A DNA stretch of 64,000 nt, taken from positions 1,403,431 to 1,467,430 of the forward strand of contig KZ627148.1 of NCBI GenBank assembly GCA_002917775.1, in the 5' to 3' direction. Shown one piece after another: positions 56,948 through 64,000 of the stretch. The position numbers and the translations under genes were made by a program. This DNA is from Glaciozyma antarctica PI12. Its lineage: Eukaryota; Basidiomycota; Microbotryomycetes; Kriegeriales; Camptobasidiaceae. Positions within the stretch are counted from its first letter, which is position 1, and each line of letters opens with the position of its first letter. The notes below the pieces were generated by a model. That model had not been told where the DNA came from and made no database searches. It worked only from the letters and a program-made list of their open reading frames with translations.

Positions 56948-59763
56948 ATGCTCAACAAGTTCTTTGGCGGCGGTCCAAGCGACCAGACGACGCCCAAGGC
57001 GACGCCACACGAGCGGAATCCGTTCGACCTTCTCCCCACGGGTCCCTCGCCTTCTCGCAAGGGATCCGTCGCGTCCCTCGCCCCCGGTAGCGGCTCCCGT
57101 ACTCCTACATCCAAGAACAATCCTACAAGCAGCTACCAACTACCTCCTGCGGGCTCTCAGCCCGGCTCTTCGACCTCCTTTTTCAGCCTTTCGTCGGGCG
57201 CCGGCGACGTCACCCCAGGGCCTTTCACGCCTGGAGGAGTCGCTACGACTGGTGCGCCCGTCTCCCTTGCTGACTACGCGCGTCTTTCGCCGACTGGAAA
57301 GCTAACGTCGCCATCTCGTGCAGCTGTATCTATGGTCGAGCCCGACTTCTCCTTCAAGACCTTCAAGACTCCAACCTCGCGCGACGGAAGGAGACCGCCC
57401 TCGCACCAAAGGGCAAGCTTTCCGTCAAGCTCATCAGTGCGCGCCACCTATCCGCCCCTTCGTCCGCGTCGCGACCGTACGTCGTCGTCACCTTCGACCA
57501 AAACGAGTTTGTCAGCCGGGAGCCTATCCACGAGGAAGGGGAGGAAGTGACGGGCGTTGCGATCCTCAAGGACGTCAAGGAGGAGGCGGTGACGCCGCTC
57601 GATGCGGGTGGGGGCCCCGCGAACGGCGTCAACGGAGCTGACGAGGGAGGCGAGAAGGTCGCGCCTCCAGTGGCGGCGAGCGCGTACGCGGGGTCAGGAC
57701 TGGGGAGGTCTCTCGACGCTTACAAGACTGGTGGAGGAGGAGGCTCGCCGACGCCAGCATCTGCGTCTGGGGCTCCAGCTGCGGATCTGGGGAGCGTCAA
57801 GGAGGATGCGGCGATGGCGGGTGCGTCGAGCGAGGATAGCCTGCTGTGCCTCTCTGCGTACAACCCGACGTGGAAGCACGAAGTTTTTTTGTGCGTATTC
57901 CCTATCGAGACGTGTGCGGGTGCAGATCGCTTATCGCTCTTTGTGCCGTAGCGATGTCATGAAGGAGAACAGCCTCATCCAGGTCCAAATCTACGACCGC
58001 TCAGTCGAGGAGGAGATGTTCCTGGGACTTACCGAGATTCGTCCCAAGCTCGTCAACGGCCACACCGTCGATCAATGGTTCGCGTGCGTAGCTTCCATTT
58101 TTGCGGAGAGATGGGGCACCGACTAACGTGATTTCGTTCTCGCGTGCAGCCTATCTCCTCGAGCCGACGAGCACGTTACTGGCGAGATTCGGATTCAGAT
58201 TCGCTACGAGAAGTTCGACGTACGTTCCACTCCTTCTTCCTTCTCAAACCTCTCTCATACTGACCTCTTCGTATACAGGTCAAAAAGGGACTCGCCGTAA
58301 ACGACTTTGACTTCCTTCGCATGATCGGCAAGGGTACCTTTGGTCGCGTCTTCCAAGTTCGCAAGAAGGACACGCACCGGATCTACGCCATGAAGGTCCT
58401 CTCGAAGCGCGAGATCGTCGCCAAAAAGGAGGTCGCGCACACAATCGGCGAGCGCAAGATCCTCCAGCGGTCGTCCGACAGCCCCTTCCTCCTCGGCCTC
58501 AAGTTCAGCTTCCAGAGTGAAACGGACCTCTACCTCGTCATGGACTACAAGAGCGGCGGAGAGCTCTTCCACCACCTTCAAAAGGAGGGCAGGTTCACCG
58601 AGGATCGCGCTCGCTTCTACACGGCCGAGATCGTCCTCGCGTTCGAGCACCTTCACAACTTTGACATTGTCTACCGGTGCGCTCGCCTGTCCGTGTGTTG
58701 TGCGACGGTTTGCTGACGCTCGTGCTCTTTTCCAGTGACCTCAAGCCCGAGAACATCCTCCTCGACGCGACGGGCCATATCGTCCTCTGCGACTTTGGGC
58801 TCTCGAAGCCCGACCTCCCCTCCGACGCGCTCACCAACACGTTCTGCGGAACGACCGAGTACCTCGCTCCTGAGATCCTTCTCGACGATCACGGGTACTC
58901 GAAGCTTGTAGATTTCTGGTGCGTCTACTTCCTCATTTGACCTTTCTCGAGCGAAGCTGATGCGTTTCGCGACCAGGTCTCTTGGAGTGTTGTTGTTCGA
59001 GATGTGCTGTGGATGGAGTCCTTTCTACGCAGAGGATACGCAGCAGATGTACAAGCTCATGTGCGTGATCTCGCTTTGCTTTCGAGAGACGCAAGCTGAC
59101 TTTATCTCGCGCAGTTGTTTCGGCAAGGTCAAGTTCCCTCGAGGCGTCATTGGCGAGGACGGAAAGCAGTTCGTCAAGGGCGTGCGTTGCCCTCTCTCCC
59201 ACCTCCCTCTCGTGCGCTGGACTGACGCACGCCCTCGCTCTAGCTGCTCAACCGCAATCCCAAGCACCGCCTCGGTGCCACGCGCGACGCCGCCGAGCTC
59301 AAAGAGCACCCCTTCTTCAAGTCGATCGACTGGGACGCCCTCGCCGCTCGCCAGATCCCTCCCCCTTTCAAGCCCTACGTCGACTCGGACGAAAGCGTCG
59401 CCAACTTTGATCCCGAGTTCACGGAAGCGAACCTGCTCGAGGAAGCGCCGCACGATGTCCAGTTCGACGAGGACGACCCGTCGGCCGCGTGGCTCGATCA
59501 GGCACCTGGGAGACCGGGCATCAGTCGGATAGACTCGAGTGGGCCGATGCAGATCAAGGCACCGCCGCCGATGACGGCGCCGCCGCTTTCGGTCAGCGTG
59601 CAGGAGAACTTCCGTGCGTTCCTTTCCCTCCTCCTCGTTGGCTTGTACTGACGCCGTTCTCGCGCTGCAGGAGGATTTACGTTCAGTGGCGAAGGCGAGA
59701 GCATGATACATCACGCTGCTGGCGCTTTCGCGAAGCAGAATCTGAACGCCGACGAGGATTGAC
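56948..59763 (+). CDS. SCH9: Sch9/Sck-type C2-AGC protein kinase
   Basis: TORC1-linked nutrient kinase. Ser/Pro-rich N-terminus from [20 protein letters not shown]. The C2 domain ([38 protein letters not shown]) is split by an insert of about 115 low-complexity residues and resumes at [31 protein letters not shown] and ITGEIRIQ-like [14 protein letters not shown]. The kinase has [41 protein letters not shown], then the activation loop and Sch9-type [20 protein letters not shown] and [20 protein letters not shown]. The AGC tail ends with the hydrophobic motif FRGFTFSGE, whose Thr matches the TORC1 site of Sch9. The exon 1/2 junction (57250-57345) is unresolved: two splice choices fit the frame. 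Confidence 0.92.
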
Positions 59764-60186
59764 TTTAGCGATCGTCGCTTCCCCGTACCCTATCCTCCCT
59801 CCTACTCCCCTCGGACACTTGACTCAACTCCCCCTTTTTCTGTTTATACCTTTCTCCTCGGAGCTCTACCTACATCTCGCATTATCTCATCACTCTCACT
59901 GTACTGTAATTCTTCCTCCTCCCAGATTGACGACAGTCCGCTTGTGAGAGGAAGCAGCGAGCAAGACCGCAGCGAAAGTCGCGGCGTTCGAGCTGAACAT
60001 GCGAGAGCAGAAGCACACGCGAGCGAGCGGGAGGGGGGAAGTGCAAGGACCCGCTGCGAAGTCGTCGAGGCGGAGTCCGTGAACCAGCAGCCACCGCGTT
60101 CTCTTCCGAGATAGCAGCAGAGCAGGTACGAGAGCAGAGGCCCGTGGCAAGCGTTGCGATGCGATCCTTGTCGACGTTGCTCTAGT
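59764..60186. other. Convergent intergenic region
   Basis: 423 bases between the kinase stop and the J-protein stop. T-rich runs after 59826 suit 3' end formation of the kinase mRNA. No gene recognised. Confidence 0.45.
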
Positions 60187-61198
60187 CTATCTGCGAACGC
60201 CGTCGGCCTTCTTTTCGTGTCTCCCTCCGCTCATCGTCACCGCCAGCAGGAATGCACCTCCAAATACGAGGAACACCTGTTCTTAGATCGTCATCAGCCC
60301 TCCAGTCTAAGCTCCCTCGCCGAAACCAACGTACCTGTGCACTTCGCTTCGCTCCCGAATCATTGATCAACCGACTCTCCTCCTCCGCTTTTGCCCCAAA
60401 CCCCGCTGTTCCACTCGAGAACGGACTCCCCGGCGCATGCTGCGCAGGTCCATGGTGCCTCGTATGGTTCGCCTGCGTCCTCAACCTCGTCCTCGCCTCC
60501 CTCGTCGCAAAGCTCCTAAAATGATCGTCCATCTGCGCACTCTGCCCCGCCCCTTGCCCTCGCCTAAACTGCTCCTGCCGCCGCTCTCCCGCCTCCTTTG
60601 CTTCGGAACTGTTCGTTCCCCGCCGCGTAGGGTGCGCCCAGGCGTAGTTCGCCCGCTCCCGTCGCGCATTGTTGCTCCCCGTACTCCACGCTGCTGCAGC
60701 TCCTCCGCCAAAGCCTGAGCCGCTCTCGTGGCCTGCACCAGAGGTGTAGGTAGGTCGTCGGCTCGAGGCGTAGCCGTCGAGAGACTGGTCGTACCGCCGG
60801 CGCAGCGTGTCGTCCGAGAGGACGGCGTAGGATTGGGAGAGGTGCTGGAACTTCTCTGTGCGGGAGGCGATCGAGTCGGAGGAGGAGGAGGAAGGGGCGT
60901 CGGGGTGGTAGATCCTCGAGAGCTGTGTAGGATCACTGGATTAGCTGGAGTGGTCCTGGAGGGAGTCCCGATCGCGTCCGCCGATTCAGAGAGGATCTCG
61001 ACGATGGCTCACCTCGTAGAACTTGTTCTTGATGACCTGCTTGGAGCTGTCCCTCTTGACGCCCAGTTGTTCATAGTGGTCCAGCTCTCGAGCTTGTGCG
61101 GCCGGGGAGGAGGAGAAATGTCGAGGTCGTGTGAGGGAGGACGCGGGGTTGCGGATCGCAGGCTGGGTGCGGAGAAGGGAGGGGAGGCGCGTCGACAT
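60187..61198 (-). CDS. Mitochondrial membrane-anchored J-domain protein (DNAJC30/Jid1-like)
   Basis: Hsp70 cochaperone. The ATG at 61198 opens an Arg/Ser presequence (MSTRLPSLLRTQPAIRNPAS, then RPRHFSSSPAAQ). The J domain is DHYEQLGVKRDSSKQVIKNK, FYELSRIYHPDAP (HPD motif), KFQHLSQSYAVLSDDTLRRR and YDQSL. A long Gly/Arg/Gln-rich, disordered middle follows. A last exon, reached through a GTACGT intron after AKRSAQ, adds a membrane helix VFLVFGGAFLLAVTMSGG and a basic end. The layout (presequence, J domain, one C-terminal TM) matches DNAJC30 and yeast Jid1, pointing to the inner mitochondrial membrane. Three exons; the stop is at 60187-60189. Confidence 0.82.
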
Positions 61199-62275
61199 GA
61201 GGCAATGGAAGGGGCTTGCTTGCGTCCAAGGCAAAGCGGAGAGAAAGAGGGAAAAGGAGGAGGGGGAATAACAAAAGGCCGAAGGGGCGAGAGCTTCGCG
61301 CGTTCGCGCTTTCGATTTTTGCGTGGCCCAAGAGTAGCTGTAGTTTGTGTGGGAAATGCACTCTCGGACAGCATGGCTTATCTCTAGATGAATTACAAGT
61401 TGTGGATCCCGGAGAAGCCTCTCGAACCAAGATCGCAGGTGGCTTCGCATCTCGGGCGTCCCCTCGCTCCTCCTTCGTTCCCGCCAACACTTGCTCCAAG
61501 CGAGAGGATGGCGGTCTGCACGGAACCCGTCAGGTTCAGCTCACTTCAGTCAGCGCTATGGATACTCAGGTGCCATCTAGGACCTCGCAGACTTCGACGA
61601 CGTCCAGCACGACTCCGCTGAGCTTCCTCGGGACCTCCGCCGTCCTGGATGCCGTGAAACGACCTTGTCATACCGAAACGCGCAACGACAAGCTGTTGGT
61701 AAGCAGGAGCAGCACTTGGTGGCAGGACGGCGTGTTGCGAGGTTCAGGAGTCGAAAACGCTGGCGGGAACGAGAGTGCTTTCTCCCAAGAGATTCACGCG
61801 CAGGAGTAGCACCATGCCGGACTTTCGCATGCAGGGCTGGAAGGTGGAGGTTCGCTGGCGGCGGCTGCCGGCGACGCGACGAGGCTGAAGAGAGGCAGCG
61901 ACCTCCCGCATGGAAGCGAGCTCGAGAGCAGCGGGACCTTGAGCCTAGAGCAGTGCCGAGCCATCACCGTTCTTACTGGGAGCAGAACACTTCGAAGCCT
62001 GGAGGTGAAGAGGTCGCGTGTGTTGGCGAAGGACAACCTGCGAACGACCTGCCCGTCCTGTTGACCTCTCCCCGACAACTCGACTTCAGCTCTTTAACCT
62101 CCCGTCGCCAGCTCAAGCCACTCTTCCGCTCCCTCCACTCTTCCCACCTGCCCCTCCGCTATCGATCCTGCTGCCGCTGCTGCCGCTGCTCCAACCTCCT
62201 CCCGGACCCCTCGTCCTCCGCCCCTCCCATCGCTCCTCGACATACCAACACGTCTAACCTTGGGACACATCTCCT
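61199..62275. other. Long divergent intergenic region
   Basis: 1077 bases between the J-protein (minus) and SIKE-like (plus) starts. Purine-rich near 61240-61270. The stretch 62080-62270 is C/T-rich and resembles the leaders of other genes here. Frames in it have no recognisable product, and I see no tRNA or repeat. Confidence 0.45.
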
Positions 62276-63355
62276 ATGACCCCAGTGGAAAACGAGCTAG
62301 ACCGCCTTTGGGCGCTCCTCTCAGAGCTCAGCGCGCAGCTCTCTCACAACCGTCAGCAGACGGAGGAACTGCATCGGAGGGCAGAGGACCTGAAGGTGCG
62401 AGGGGGAGAAAAGGGGATCATCCTACGCCGTACTGACTCCATTGGCTTTGCAGACGCAAGCGATCCACACCCAAACAGGCTTCACGCTCCGGCGGTTCAA
62501 CGTGGATGTCACCAAAGGTGCGTGCCTGAGAGCTCAGCGGAGCGTGGGATGAAGCTAATACTGTGGCGCCATGTTGCAGAGGAGTTTGAGTCTGAGCTAG
62601 AACGGCTGAACGTCAACCTCGTGCTGGAGAACCAAGGGTTGCAGCAGGAGAACCGGCAGCTGTCTGTTCTCCTCAAGGACTACGAGGGCACGCTTGAGAC
62701 TGTGATGGGCAAGTTCCGCGCGCACGCAGTACGTCCTACCTATCCCCTGCTAGTCCTGTGAGCTAACTCGCCCTCCTAGCACGCGACGCAACAACACCAC
62801 CTCGACCTCATTCGACACTACGAGTCGATCCTCCTCTCCCTCCCCTCCGCCCTCCCGTCACCCGACTCCCCCTCCTCCTCCACCATCGACCCTCTCCACC
62901 TCTCCCTCTCCCTCTCCCACCTTGCCTCTCTCATTCGCAAAGCCCTCCGCTCGCTACAAGGCGAAGACCCCGAGGATTCGTCCTCCCCCCACCTCTTCCC
63001 CACCGGCGCTGGCGGTCCCGCAGAGACCAACGACGACCTCGATACTCTCTCTTCGCACCTCTCTTCTCAACTCTCCCTACATCCCTCTCGACCAGGCCGC
63101 GACGAGTCGGAAGGAGGGTATATCGGCCGCTCTGCCTCTAGCGAACCGCACCACATCCCTACGACTTCGACGTCTTCGCTTGTAGAATCCCCGCCCAAGC
63201 CCGGAGTGATTCCTTTGCCGAACATGGAGGGAGAGAAACGGTCGGGACCGATCGACGAGGCGCTCGAGAGGGAGATTGAGCTCGAGACGCTGAGGAGGGA
63301 GAACGAGGAATTGAGGGCACTGTTGGGGGTCAGCGGGGATAGCACACTGCAGTAG
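62276..63355 (+). CDS. SIKE/FGFR1OP2-family coiled-coil protein, probable STRIPAK subunit
   Basis: Small coiled-coil scaffold of the striatin-PP2A (STRIPAK) complex. Exon 1 ([40 protein letters not shown]) ends at a GTGCGA donor; next [19 protein letters not shown], then [40 protein letters not shown] and [10 protein letters not shown], the conserved SIKE block. [10 protein letters not shown] follows, a disordered middle, and a C-terminal heptad segment [20 protein letters not shown] with ALLG. Four exons; the stop is at 63353-63355. The [20 protein letters not shown] stretch is the main evidence. Fungal relatives act in septation, cell fusion and pheromone arrest. Confidence 0.8.
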
Positions 63356-63467
63356 ATACAGAAGGAGTGTACGACCCCAGCAATATTCGAGCCGTCATTT
63401 GCAGTACCCCAAATTCGCACAACAACTGATTCAATTGCGCCTCACTCTCCCCCTTCTTCATTAAACC

Positions 63468-64000
63468 TCACGGCTCTCCACCAAACGCGTCGTCGAGCGT
63501 CTCCATCGAAATCTCCTCCTCCTGACTCGCTCCCGCAAAATCGTCCGGCTCCACCTGCCTCCTCACCAACCCCACTCCGTCCGAGCTCCCCGAGTGCGAG
63601 CCAAGGTCCAACGACGAGTCCTCCCCTCTGCGCAAGCCACTTTGTTCGGTTGCGAAGGGGAGAGGTTCGATAGGCGGGAGGGCGGAGAAGGACGCTTGAG
63701 CTCCGAGGGGTCGCCCATTCGATCTTGAGGGTTCGGCAACGAGGGTGGGCTTGGAGGACGAAGGGGGCTTGTCTTTTGGAGGAAAGATGGTGACGGGTGT
63801 GAAGGGGGATTTGGTGCGGAGGGGAGAACGATGGGCGGTCGAGAGGAAGGAGGGAGGGGAAAGAAGGTCCGGAGACGTCGTTCCCGAAATGACTGGCAGC
63901 TGAGGAGCGGGTACCACGCTTGGGCTCCCCAACTTGGCCCAGAAATCGTCGTACGAGCTTGCGATTGCTGGAAGGCGTGAAGGCGCTATGAGGGCGGCGG
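63468..64000 (-). CDS. C-terminal part of an unidentified protein (5' end beyond window)
   Basis: The frame is open from the right edge to a stop at 63468. It encodes ASSYDDFWAKLGSPSVVP, a Ser/Pro-rich region (SPDLLSPPSFLSTAHRSPL), then an acidic end (QEEEISMETLDDAFGGEP). Low-complexity but with consistent coding bias and no interruption. Not enough of a folded domain is visible to name it. It converges on the SIKE-like gene with 112 bases between stops. Confidence 0.55.
   Translation of the reverse strand, partial: AALIAPSRLPAIASSYDDFWAKLGSPSVVPAPQLPVISGTTSPDLLSPPSFLSTAHRSPLRTKSPFTPVTIFPPKDKPPSSSKPTLVAEPSRSNGRPLGAQASFSALPPIEPLPFATEQSGLRRGEDSSLDLGSHSGSSDGVGLVRRQVEPDDFAGASQEEEISMETLDDAFGGEP

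Overview
The window reads as nuclear DNA of a GC-rich, intron-dense basidiomycete yeast. The closest fit is a red yeast of the Microbotryomycetes (Rhodotorula/Rhodosporidium/Sporobolomyces type). This is an inference from gene density, from many short introns (mostly 45-110 nt) with GTGCGT/GTGAGT/GTACGT donors and CTGAC/CTAAC branch-like motifs, and from the protein sequences; no rRNA or mitochondrial marker is present. I place 32 protein-coding genes, two of them cut by the window edges. I saw no convincing tRNA, rRNA, transposon, virus-like element or CRISPR array. One assembly gap (N, 11134-11314) follows a GA repeat.

Layout. 1-9.4 kb: the 5' part of an Fhl1-like FHA regulator, a 2.3 kb gene-free stretch, an orphan Ser/Pro-rich gene and a Cep57/Ppc89-type spindle-pole protein. 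9.8-18 kb: Sfm1 methyltransferase, a PH-C2-RasGAP protein whose C-terminus falls in the gap, and a Csn12/PCID2 PCI protein. 18-31 kb: COQ5 and Tudor-SN diverging from a 121-bp promoter, a ZIP zinc transporter, mitochondrial ribosomal protein uL11m, a Pex17/Pex33-like peroxin, PRP31 and an intronless orphan. 32-44 kb: a TFIIIC WD-repeat subunit, EBP2 diverging from a DUF2423 nucleolar gene, an amidohydrolase with an apparent one-base frameshift, PET191, IBA57 and ARP4. 44-54 kb: a single-pass membrane orphan, CTP synthase, a tandem pair of diverged orphan paralogues, a Tctex-type dynein light chain and a Dgk1-like CTP-dependent lipid kinase. 54-64 kb: RAD6, PPX1 diverging from an Sch9-like C2-AGC kinase, a membrane-anchored J-protein, a SIKE-family STRIPAK protein and the C-terminal end of an unidentified gene.

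Most genes are conserved housekeeping functions without operon logic. Some neighbours share a theme: EBP2 with the DUF2423 gene (ribosome assembly), PET191 with IBA57 (mitochondrial metalloprotein assembly), and PPX1 with the Sch9-like kinase (nutrient and phosphate response). The best candidate for something undescribed is the orphan pair at 48640-51344. It is a five-exon tandem duplication with three of four intron positions kept in phase, and one copy uses a GC-AG intron. Exon boundaries throughout were read by eye from splice signals and frame continuity, without transcript data.
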